Below, piece by piece: positions 8,399-14,223 of a stretch of 14,223 nt of DNA; the first letter of the stretch is position 1; each line of letters opens with the position of its first letter. The translations under genes were made by a program, and so were the position numbers. Source of the DNA: Prevotellaceae bacterium (GTDB lineage Bacteria > Bacteroidota > Bacteroidia > Bacteroidales > Paludibacteraceae); the NCBI GenBank assembly GCA_031255055.1, contig JAIRTG010000090.1, positions 1 to 14,223 of the forward strand. The letters run 5' to 3'. The notes below the pieces were generated by a model that saw nothing but the letters and a program-made list of their open reading frames with translations, did no database searches and had not been told where the DNA came from.

Positions 8399-9056
8399 TT
8401 TTCTCGGAACTTTGAACGGTTTGTTCCTGTTGGTAGTGTCGGCACCATTCGGCCAATCCGCATTTATCGCATTTCGGCCTTCTCGATTGACAAATATACC
8501 GTCCGTGCAAAATCAACCAGTGATGCGCCTTTGGAATCAACTGTTCGGGAATATGTTTGATGAGTTCTTTTTCGGTCTGAACGGGATTTTTTGAATTAGT
8601 TGTCAACCCCAATCGCTCGGAAACCCTGAAAACATGTGTGTCGACAGCCATCGCGGGTTTGTTGTAGACCACCGATGCGATGACGTTTGCCGTTTTTCGT
8701 CCCACGCCGGGCAATGTCTGCAATTTATCCACATCGTCGGGCACGATGCCTCCAAAATCGGTCATCAGCTTTTTCGCCATACCGATCAGATGTTTCGATT
8801 TGTTGTTGGGGTATGAAGCGCTTTTGATGTATTCAAAAATAACGTCGGGCGTGGTTGACGACATTGCTTCGGCCGTCGGGAAATCTTGAAGTAGTTTGGG
8901 CGTAATCATGTTTACCCGCTTGTCGGTGCACTGTGCCGATAGAATGACCGCTACCAGTAACTCGAACGGATTCGTATACCGAAGCTCTGTTTCGGCAACG
9001 GGTACGTTTTGTTCAAACCAGTCTATGATATGCCTGTATCGTTCGCGTTTAGTCAT
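8385..9056 (-). CDS. nth: Endonuclease III (DNA glycosylase/AP lyase)
   Basis: This 223-residue base-excision-repair enzyme removes oxidised pyrimidines and nicks the resulting abasic site. The helix-hairpin-helix LPGVGRKTANVIAS spans about 115-128 and contains the catalytic Lys121; the catalytic Asp139 lies in VDTHVFRV. A [4Fe-4S] site is formed by Cys189, Cys196, Cys199 and Cys205 with the classical C-X6-C-X2-C-X5-C spacing. The N-terminal half carries ILSAQCTDKRVN, also typical. The length is slightly above the usual 210-220 because of a polar tail. It appears to be the first gene of the nth-tamA-tamB unit, since a strong terminator lies just upstream. In the 207-base gap to trxB I see that terminator but no convincing -7/-33 pair for nth. 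Confidence 0.96.
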   Translation of the reverse strand: MTKRERYRHIIDWFEQNVPVAETELRYTNPFELLVAVILSAQCTDKRVNMITPKLLQDFPTAEAMSSTTPDVIFEYIKSASYPNNKSKHLIGMAKKLMTDFGGIVPDDVDKLQTLPGVGRKTANVIASVVYNKPAMAVDTHVFRVSERLGLTTNSKNPVQTEKELIKHIPEQLIPKAHHWLILHGRYICQSRRPKCDKCGLAEWCRHYQQEQTVQSSEKNEPR

Positions 9057-9134
9057 GATGAAATTGCGGTGGTTTTTAATCTGTGTATGCGTTTACGGTT
9101 AGGAAGCCCCGACACGAAGCGACGCTTATACACC

Positions 9135-9172
9135 AAAAAAATCGTCAGGATACGAACGGGGTATCCTGACGA
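9135..9172 (-). terminator. Strong rho-independent terminator of trxB
   Basis: Bases 9142-9153 and 9161-9172 form a perfect 12-bp stem (TCGTCAGGATAC / GTATCCTGACGA) with a 7-base loop. Read on the minus strand it is followed by a run of seven T residues (complement of 9135-9141). It lies 92 bases past the trxB stop and before the nth start, so it separates the two transcription units. Confidence 0.9.
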
Positions 9173-9263
9173 ATGAAACATGTTATCTTTAATAATACCG
9201 ATGATATTGCGGTTTTAGGAGCGAAACAGGGATTCGTTTTTTACTGTTTCCGACTCTTGTTTG

Positions 9264-10205
9264 TTAATCGTTTACCGTCAGCAGATAGCGTTCGGCTTCG
9301 ATGGCGGCCTGACAACCTGATCCGGCGGCAGTGATTGCCTGTTTGTAGTGAGGATCGGCAACATCGCCTGCGACGAATACTCCAGGTATGTTTGTTCGCG
9401 GTGTTCCGGGAACAGTTTTGATGTATCCGACTTCGTCTGTTTCGAGCCATTGGCTGAACAGTGTTGAATTGGGTGTGTGTCCGATGGCCAGAAAGAAGCC
9501 GTCGATCGGAATGCTTACATTCGTTTCGTCGGCTTTACCCCGACGTTTTATCAAATCGACGCCTTCGACGCCTTTGTCGCCGGTCAGTCTTACGGTTTCG
9601 TGCTCGAACAAAACTGAGACGTTTGCTTTTGATAAAACACGTGTTTGCATGATTTTCGACGCACGGAGATGATCCTTGCGGACGATGATGTATACCTTTG
9701 CGGCTAATCCTGACAGGTATAACGCTTCTTCACAAGCGCTGTCGCCGCCGCCAACTACCGCTACGATTTTTTCCCTGTAGAAAAACCCGTCGCAGGTTGC
9801 ACAGGCCGATACGCCCTGTCCCAAGTATCTTTGTTCTTCGGGTAATCCTAAATATTTGGCCGTCGCTCCTGTTGCGATAATCAGCGTTTCTGTTTGGACG
9901 ACCTCGTTGCCTTCGATGGTGATTTTGTAGGGCGATTTTGATAAATCGACCGCCGTTACCATGCCGTAGCGTATCTCTGCACCGAATTTTTTGGCCTGTT
10001 TTCTTAAATCGTTCATCAATTTGTTTCCTGTGGTTCCTTCGGGGTATCCGGGGAAGTTTTCGACATCGGTGGTTGTTGTCAACTGTCCACCGGGCTGCAT
10101 GCCTTCATACAGCACAGGTTTGAGATTGGCGCGAGATGCGTAGATGGCCGCCGTATAGCCGGCAGGCCCCGAGCCTATGATCAGGCATTTCTTTTTTTTA
10201 CTCAT
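9264..10205 (-). CDS. trxB: Thioredoxin-disulfide reductase
   Basis: This is a 313-residue cytoplasmic flavoprotein that reduces thioredoxin with NADPH. The FAD-binding GSGPAGYTAA is at residues 11-20, the redox-active CATC (Cys135, Cys138) is in ACATCDGFF, the NADPH-binding GGGDSACEEA is at 152-161, and the second FAD motif GVFVAGDVAD is at 275-284. The length is standard for low-molecular-weight bacterial TrxB. The frame is open upstream to 10373, but those 56 residues have no family counterpart and include the promoter, so I place the start at the ATG at 10205 (MSKKKKCLIIGSGPAG). It has its own promoter and terminator and is probably a single-gene unit, although read-through from lolA cannot be excluded. 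Confidence 0.96.
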   Translation of the reverse strand: MSKKKKCLIIGSGPAGYTAAIYASRANLKPVLYEGMQPGGQLTTTTDVENFPGYPEGTTGNKLMNDLRKQAKKFGAEIRYGMVTAVDLSKSPYKITIEGNEVVQTETLIIATGATAKYLGLPEEQRYLGQGVSACATCDGFFYREKIVAVVGGGDSACEEALYLSGLAAKVYIIVRKDHLRASKIMQTRVLSKANVSVLFEHETVRLTGDKGVEGVDLIKRRGKADETNVSIPIDGFFLAIGHTPNSTLFSQWLETDEVGYIKTVPGTPRTNIPGVFVAGDVADPHYKQAITAAGSGCQAAIEAERYLLTVND

Positions 10206-10251
10206 TGTATTAATTTGTTGTTGTTGTTGTTTATTTTGAAGCGCAAAGATA
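10206..10251 (-). promoter_or_regulatory. trxB promoter -7 box and CAA-repeat leader
   Basis: On the minus strand, TATCTTTG (complement of 10244-10251) matches TAnnTTTG and is followed by GCG; no good -33 TTTG is found 19 bp upstream. The leader between the box and the ATG contains five CAA triplets (complement of 10215-10229) and no Shine-Dalgarno sequence. This fits A-rich, SD-independent initiation as known in Bacteroidota. Confidence 0.65.
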
Positions 10252-10279
10252 CAATATTTTGCCAAAACGCAGTGGACAA

Positions 10280-10358
10280 AACCGCAAGCGTACCGAAAAT
10301 GGCTGTCTTCGCGGGATGGGTTGACGTGTCTTGCGGTTGAACGGATATGACGGATATG
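10280..10358. repeat. Inverted and tandem repeats between lolA and trxB
   Basis: AACCGCAAG (10280-10288) and CTTGCGGTT (10330-10338) are a perfect 9-bp inverted repeat with a 41-base loop. Read on the minus strand the distal arm is followed by TTTG, so it might act weakly as a lolA terminator. ACGGATATG is repeated twice in tandem at 10341-10358, right after the lolA stop. No gene is present here. Confidence 0.4.
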
Positions 10359-10369
10359 GCGGTGAAATG

Positions 10370-11020
10370 TCACCTTAAATCGTTGATGCCAACTCCCGGG
10401 TAGTTTCTTTTGTCGAATTTGAATATTGAGTCGGGCGCTGTTGTTTTTTGGCTGTAGTTTGTCAATTTCAGGAAGGTAGTATTTCCGTTTTTTTCGATAA
10501 TGGATACAGATTTTAACGCCTTGCTGTTTTTATCCAGTAGCAGTCGGATAGATTTCAGATGGTCGTCGGCCTTTTTCGGGTGCAGTTCGATGTAGTACGA
10601 AAGGGCGTCGGGTGCTTTTTGTGCCGAATGTTTCACGGTGCATCTCGATTTGCAGGCGAGGAGTATTGCCAACGGATTTGTTTCGTTCAATTCATCTTTT
10701 GTCGGTTCGTTGATAGAGACTTCTTCGATTTGAGGGAAATAGACCCATTGCGTTTTTCCGTCGAAAAACACTTCCGTTTCGGTTGTTTTCAAGGCAAATT
10801 TATCGCCTTTTAGCAGGAAATTTCCTGTTGTTTCATACGTTTCGCCGGTTGAAGCGTCTTTTATTTTCAGTGTGAAGTCGGACGCTACGACCGACTTTTC
10901 GATCGAATTGATTACTTGGCCGAGCAATTTGTCGGCCGATTCGGTTTGCGCACCGACCTTGTCGTGGGACAGAACGGCACAGCACAGGGCGATTAGAACG
11001 ATGGCAGGTTTATTTTTCAT
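10370..11020 (-). CDS. LolA-like outer-membrane lipoprotein carrier
   Basis: This is a 216-residue secreted protein. Residues 1-24 form a signal peptide (MKNKPAIVLIALCCAVLSH..., cleavage near VGA-Q). The mature part shows the LolA/LolB-type alternation of beta-strands: FTLKIKDASTGETYETTGNFLLKGDKFALKT, then VFFDGKTQWVYFPQIEEVSI, then a hydrophobic helix with NPLAILLACKSRC. LolA-type proteins carry lipoproteins from the inner to the outer membrane. Sequence identity in this family is low, so the call rests on fold pattern, size and position directly downstream of ftsK, an arrangement I know from other Bacteroidales. The 71-bp gap to ftsK contains an 11-bp direct repeat (TATTTTAAATC at 11029-11039 and 11043-11053) and no clear promoter, so it is probably co-transcribed with ftsK. 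Confidence 0.82.
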   Translation of the reverse strand: MKNKPAIVLIALCCAVLSHDKVGAQTESADKLLGQVINSIEKSVVASDFTLKIKDASTGETYETTGNFLLKGDKFALKTTETEVFFDGKTQWVYFPQIEEVSINEPTKDELNETNPLAILLACKSRCTVKHSAQKAPDALSYYIELHPKKADDHLKSIRLLLDKNSKALKSVSIIEKNGNTTFLKLTNYSQKTTAPDSIFKFDKRNYPGVGINDLR

Positions 11021-11091
11021 CTTGTTTTTATTTTAAATCTTGTATTTTAAATCGTTTGACCGGAAAGCGGTATGCAACAACAATGCCGATT

Positions 11092-13470
11092 TCAGTCCAT
11101 TTGAGCCAATTTTTGTTCCAGGTCATAGTCGCTCATCAGCAGCACCTGCCTGGCCTTACTTCCTTCGGAAGGGCCTACAATGCCGGCAACTTCCAACTGG
11201 TCCATCAGGCGTCCGGCGCGGTTGTATCCTATTCCGAGTTTTCGTTGAATCATCGAAGTAGAGCCTTGCTGATTGGCTACCAGCAGTCGTGCCGCTTCTT
11301 CAAACAGCGGGTCTCGTTTGGTCATGTCGATCTGCGACAGGTCGGCGCTTTCGCCGTCGGGGCCGAGATATTCGGGCAAATAGAACGGGATGGTGTATCC
11401 TTGCTGATCTTTGACATAGTTGACAATGTCTTCGACTTCGGGCGTATCGACAAAGGCACATTGTACACGAACCATATCGCTTCCCTGCGAAAACAGCATA
11501 TCGCCCCGTCCGACGAGTTGATTAGCGCCGGGAGCGTCGAGGATAGTGCGGGAGTCCATCATCGACGATACTCTGAAAGCTACGCGGGCGGGAAAATTTG
11601 CTTTGATCACCCCAGTGATGATGTTGACAGACGGACGCTGGGTAGCGATGATCATGTGAATACCTACCGCACGGGCTAATTGTGCGATGCGGGCTATCGG
11701 CATTTCGACTTCTTTACCGGCGGTCATAATCAGGTCGCCGAATTCGTCGACAATCACAACGATATATGGCAGGAAATGGTGTCCTTTTTCGGGGTTCAAC
11801 TGTCGGGAGATGAATTTTTCGTTATATTCTTTCAGGTTACGGACATGGGCTCTTTTGAGCAAATCGTATCTGTCGTCCATTTCCTTGCATATCGAATTGA
11901 GTGTCTGCACCACTTTTCCGGTATCGGTAATAATAGCGTCGCCTTCGTCGGGCAATTTGGCCAGAAAGTGTTTCAGGAGAACTTCGTAGATATTAAATTC
12001 CACTTTTTTGGGGTCGACCAGTACGAATTTGAGTTCCGCCGGATGTTTTTTATAGAGCAAAGAAGTGATAATCGCGTTCAGTCCGACGGATTTCCCCTGT
12101 CCTGTTGCGCCGGCAACCAGCAGGTGTGGCATTTTAGCCAGGTCGACCATAAACACATCATTTGTGATAGTTCGTCCGAATGCCACGGGCAGTTCGAATT
12201 TCGATTCTTTAAATTTTTTTGAGTTGATGATAGAGTGCATCGACACGATTTGCGGTTCATTATTCGGCACTTCGATACCGATGGTTCCTTTTCCCGGTAT
12301 CGGTGCGATGATACGGATACCGGTTGCCGCCAGACTCAGCATGATATCGTATTCGAGGTTACGGATTTTGGCGATACGGACGCCTTCTTTGGGTACAATT
12401 TCGTAGAGGGTGATAGTTGGTCCGACGGTAGCCTCGATACTTTTTATTTCGATGCCGTAATTTTGGAGTGTCGTTGTAATTCGGTCTTTATTCGAATTTT
12501 GTTCGATCATATCGATCCGGCTATTATTGATCTGGTAGACCTTCAGCAGTTCGACGGGCGGCAACCGGTAGTGTGACAAATCGAGTGTAGGGTCATACCG
12601 TTCCTCATCCGCCACGTTTTCGGGTATATTTTCGATTGATTCTTCGGGTTCATCCTTCGGATGTTCCTCTTTGGGATGTTTCACCGTAAATTCGACACGG
12701 TTATCGGCGCCGGTTTCTACGACGATATTTTCCACCCATTCTTCCGGCACGATTTCGGTACCCACAGCGACGGTATTTTTATTCACAGTCGACGATTGTT
12801 GTTTTTTAGGTTTCTTTTTGAAGAGCGATTTAATAAACGGGACCGTCGCTTTGAAGGTATAGATACAATAGGCGGTCAGCGTGCCGACGAGGAAGAAGAT
12901 TATTCCGGGTATACCCACATACGATATCATCCAAGCGCAGACGCGGTCGCCGTGTTGTCCGCCCGGCGAAAAGAACAGGACATCTTTCAGCCAGGGTCTC
13001 AGGATAAAACTGAGTGCGACCGACAGCCAGATCAACCAGAAGCAGGAGTGAAAGAATGTTTTGGTAAGCGAAAAGACGGGTACATTCATCAATTTCAGCG
13101 CGAATACGGTCAGGAACCCCAGCGCCGCAAACGAGGGGAGACCGAACCATCGATTGATACACGTTTCGGCGATATAGGCGCCGGCGACGGATGTCCAGTT
13201 TCGGATTTGGGTACGCATTTCTTTCAATTCTTCCCAAGGGAGGTTGAGTTTACTTTGGTCGGCGGCGCCGGTAAAAAAGTAGGATGTAAAAGCAAACAGC
13301 AGGTAGACCACAATCAACAGCAGCAGCAGTCCGATGATAAAATACATTCTTTCGTCAGAGATAAATGCTTTGATACTGCCTTTTTTACGTTGGTTTGATG
13401 AGTTTTTTCTACCCGGTGTGGAAGTGCGAGATGATTGGGAATCGGATCTAACAGGTTTTTTTATCGCCAT
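11092..13470 (-). CDS. ftsK: DNA translocase FtsK
   Basis: This 792-residue inner-membrane DNA pump acts at the division septum, clearing and aligning chromosome termini. Four transmembrane helices are predicted at about 39-66, 110-128, 139-158 and 181-204. An acidic linker follows to about 300, then the RecA-like motor. The Walker A GATGQGKS is at 454-461, the Walker B YIVVIVDEF at 569-577, and the conserved ATQRPSVNIITGVIKANFPAR at about 609-629. A C-terminal gamma winged-helix domain (about 722-785, with IQRKLGIGYNRAGRLMDQLE) reads DNA polarity sequences. The linker is much shorter than in E. coli, as usual outside the enterics. The frame is open to an ATG at 13506, but the ATG at 13470 (MAIKKPV) is more natural: it gives a short basic N-terminus and leaves room for the promoter at 13504. 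Its upstream region is the heptamer-repeat locus. Confidence 0.95.
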   Translation of the reverse strand: MAIKKPVRSDSQSSRTSTPGRKNSSNQRKKGSIKAFISDERMYFIIGLLLLLIVVYLLFAFTSYFFTGAADQSKLNLPWEELKEMRTQIRNWTSVAGAYIAETCINRWFGLPSFAALGFLTVFALKLMNVPVFSLTKTFFHSCFWLIWLSVALSFILRPWLKDVLFFSPGGQHGDRVCAWMISYVGIPGIIFFLVGTLTAYCIYTFKATVPFIKSLFKKKPKKQQSSTVNKNTVAVGTEIVPEEWVENIVVETGADNRVEFTVKHPKEEHPKDEPEESIENIPENVADEERYDPTLDLSHYRLPPVELLKVYQINNSRIDMIEQNSNKDRITTTLQNYGIEIKSIEATVGPTITLYEIVPKEGVRIAKIRNLEYDIMLSLAATGIRIIAPIPGKGTIGIEVPNNEPQIVSMHSIINSKKFKESKFELPVAFGRTITNDVFMVDLAKMPHLLVAGATGQGKSVGLNAIITSLLYKKHPAELKFVLVDPKKVEFNIYEVLLKHFLAKLPDEGDAIITDTGKVVQTLNSICKEMDDRYDLLKRAHVRNLKEYNEKFISRQLNPEKGHHFLPYIVVIVDEFGDLIMTAGKEVEMPIARIAQLARAVGIHMIIATQRPSVNIITGVIKANFPARVAFRVSSMMDSRTILDAPGANQLVGRGDMLFSQGSDMVRVQCAFVDTPEVEDIVNYVKDQQGYTIPFYLPEYLGPDGESADLSQIDMTKRDPLFEEAARLLVANQQGSTSMIQRKLGIGYNRAGRLMDQLEVAGIVGPSEGSKARQVLLMSDYDLEQKLAQMD

Positions 13471-13503
13471 GAACGTTGCTGATTTTTCTGAAACATTTCT
13501 CCG

Positions 13504-13511
13504 CAAAAGTA
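13504..13511 (-). promoter_or_regulatory. Candidate ftsK promoter -7 box
   Basis: On the minus strand, TACTTTTG matches TAnnTTTG and is followed by CGG, 33 bases before the preferred ATG. At the expected -33 position (around 13531-13534) the minus strand reads ATCG, not TTTG. That position already lies inside the first heptamer-repeat tract, so the repeats run directly into the promoter region. Confidence 0.55.
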
Positions 13512-13522
13512 ATAAAAAAATA

Positions 13523-13610
13523 GTGTTTAACGATTAGTGTTTAGTGATGAATGATGAATGATGAATCATAGCGAATCCGCACTAAACACTAAACACTAAA
13601 CACTAATAAC
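13523..13610 (+). repeat. Heptamer repeat unit 1: forward tract, core, reverse tract
   Basis: Six forward heptamers in register (GTGTTTA, ACGATTA, GTGTTTA, GTGATGA, ATGATGA twice) fill 13523-13564. The core ATCATAGCGAATCCGC follows at 13565-13580. Then come reverse heptamers, with TAAACAC three times in 13583-13603. The sequence ATTAGTGTTTAGTG (13533-13546) is perfectly complementary to 13594-13607, so the core sits in the loop of a 14-bp stem. No open reading frame of note is present. Confidence 0.9.
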
Positions 13611-13738
13611 GGCGGTCTTCCTTCAAGAGAGAGAAAGAATAAGTAGGAGGGGGAAGTCTCCCCCTCGCTTCAGCCCGCCTGTGGCGGTCTTCCGCTACCC
13701 CCTCTGCGGGGCTCTGCCCCGCAACGCCCCGTAAGACA
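13611..13738. repeat. GC-rich hairpin cluster
   Basis: Between AT-rich heptamer tracts lies a GC-rich block with three consecutive hairpins. They are GAGGGGGA/TCCCCCTC (13647-13654 with 13659-13666, loop AGTC), CCGCC/GGCGG (13675-13679 with 13683-13687), and TGCGGGG/CCCCGCA (13705-13711 with 13717-13723). GGCGGTCTTCC is directly repeated at 13611-13621 and 13683-13693. It looks like an extragenic palindromic repeat cluster; the function is unknown. Confidence 0.75.
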
Positions 13739-13749
13739 GTGTTTAAATA

Positions 13750-13870
13750 GCGATTAGTGATGAGTGATTAGTGATTAGTGATTAGTGATTAGTGATTAGT
13801 GATTAGTGATTAGTGATTAGTGATTAGTGATTAGTGATTAGTGATTAGCGATTAATCATAGCGAATCTGC
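13750..13870 (+). repeat. Heptamer repeat unit 2: (GTGATTA)12 array and core
   Basis: Fifteen heptamers in perfect register occupy 13750-13854: GCGATTA, GTGATGA, twelve identical GTGATTA copies (13764-13847), and GCGATTA again. The array is thus bracketed by the same variant. The core ATCATAGCGAATCTGC follows without a gap at 13855-13870. GTGTTTA also occurs just before, at 13739-13745. Unlike units 1 and 3, no reverse heptamers follow; the palindromic element begins instead. Stop codons in all frames make coding unlikely. Confidence 0.95.
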
Positions 13871-13980
13871 CCCCGCTACCGCACGATTCCATCGTGTGGT
13901 ATTATGTACTACATAATGACTTGAAACAAGCTTTCAATGTTTTATATTACCGCACGATAGGAATCGTGCGGTAGCGAGGG
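13871..13980. mobile_element. Palindromic MITE/REP-like element with inverted ends and nested hairpins
   Basis: GCTACCGCACGATTCC (13875-13890) and GGAATCGTGCGGTAGC (13960-13975) are perfect 16-bp inverted ends, flanked by CCCC on the left and GAGGGG on the right. Each end is also self-complementary. TACCGCACGAT (13878-13888) pairs with ATCGTGTGGTA (13891-13901 region, one G-T), and TACCGCACGAT (13949-13959 region) pairs with ATCGTGCGGTA perfectly. Inside are two more small hairpins, ATTATGT/ACATAAT (13901-13917) and TTGAAA/TTTCAA (13921-13937). It encodes no protein. It could be a miniature mobile element or a bacterial REP-pair. No clear target-site duplication is visible. Confidence 0.6.
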
Positions 13981-13994
13981 GATAAATCTACTTA

Positions 13995-14101
13995 GTGTTT
14001 AGTGATTAGTGTTTAGTGATTAGTGAAGAATGAAGAGTGATTAGTGATTAACGATTAATTGTTAAACATGGCGAACTTGCTAATCATTAATCACTAAACA
14101 C
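13995..14101 (+). repeat. Heptamer repeat unit 3: forward tract, core, reverse tract
   Basis: Ten forward heptamers in register fill 13995-14064: GTGTTTA/GTGATTA alternating twice, GTGAAGA, ATGAAGA, GTGATTA twice, ACGATTA, ATTGTTA. The core AACATGGCGAACTTGC is at 14065-14080. Reverse heptamers TAATCAT, TAATCAC and TAAACAC follow at 14081-14101. Bases 14041-14057 and 14081-14097 are a 17-bp inverted repeat with one mismatch, again placing the core in the loop. Confidence 0.9.
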
Positions 14102-14199
14102 TCATCACTCATCACTCATCACTCATCACTCATCACTCATCACTCATCACTCATCACTCATCACTCATCACTCATCACTCATCACTCATCACTCATCCC
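14102..14199 (-). repeat. Reverse heptamer array (GTGATGA)13
   Basis: Thirteen identical TCATCAC units (GTGATGA on the minus strand) run from 14102 to 14192, followed by one variant, TCATCCC. They directly continue the reverse tract of unit 3 in the same register. The unit differs from the forward array of unit 2 by a single base, so the two arrays are near-complementary inverted copies. The window ends 24 bases later in CCCTCGCTACCCCTCGCTCCCGCAC-like sequence (14199-14223), which resembles the end of the palindromic element, so the locus probably continues. Confidence 0.95.
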
Positions 14200-14223
14200 C
14201 CTCGCTACCCCTCGCTCCCGCAC

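Noticed and set aside
11056..12222. Two long plus-strand open frames opposite ftsK
   Set aside because: They are antisense to the FtsK motor domain, whose Walker and RecA motifs leave no doubt about the true frame.
12661..13398. Open frame of 245 codons on the plus strand opposite ftsK
   Set aside because: Antisense shadow of the conserved ftsK coding region; its composition is not protein-like and no motif is seen.
13750..14199. CRISPR array
   Set aside because: The repeated units are 7 bp, contiguous and without unique spacers, and no cas gene is present.
13523..14223. Replication-origin iterons
   Set aside because: The heptamers do not resemble DnaA boxes (TTATCCACA-type) and no dnaA or rep gene is nearby; a link to the origin or terminus is unsupported.

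Overview
The window looks like a chromosomal segment of a member of the Bacteroidota, most likely order Bacteroidales. The evidence is the gene content (a two-gene Omp85/TamB outer-membrane module, a LolA-like carrier, a four-TM FtsK), promoters of the Bacteroidota sigma type (-7 TAnnTTTG, in one case with a -33 TTTG at 19 bp), and A-rich leaders without Shine-Dalgarno sequences. I cannot name a genus from sequence alone.

Layout. Bases 1-163 hold a tRNA-Phe(GAA) gene on the minus strand, with a well-formed promoter on one side and a hairpin terminator on the other. Bases 351-1700 are visibly AT-richer and hold a minus-strand helix-turn-helix regulator, then an intergenic region from which the plus-strand queC gene (7-cyano-7-deazaguanine synthase) diverges. 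From 2519 to 13470 six housekeeping genes lie head-to-tail on the minus strand, in transcription order ftsK, lolA-like, trxB, nth, tamA-like (Omp85), tamB. They probably form at least three transcription units: ftsK-lolA; trxB, with its own promoter and a strong terminator; and nth-tamA-tamB.

Function. FtsK pumps DNA at the division septum. The LolA-like protein would carry lipoproteins across the periplasm. TrxB regenerates thioredoxin. Nth starts base-excision repair of oxidised pyrimidines. The Omp85 protein and the TamB-like protein would form an envelope-spanning export/assembly pathway. queC makes preQ0 for queuosine.

The most unusual part is the last 700 bases (13523-14223), upstream of ftsK. 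It has no credible gene but is highly organised. Families of 7-bp tandem repeats (GTGATTA, GTGATGA, GTGTTTA and variants) occur in both orientations. Three forward tracts each run, in exact heptamer register, into a 16-base core, AWCATRGCGAAYYYGC. Two of these cores sit in the loop of a long inverted repeat made of opposing heptamers. The third abuts a roughly 105-bp element with 16-bp inverted ends (GCTACCGCACGATTCC) and nested hairpins. A GC-rich hairpin cluster lies between units 1 and 2. I found no obvious defence or secretion system; this repeat locus is the best candidate for something undescribed.
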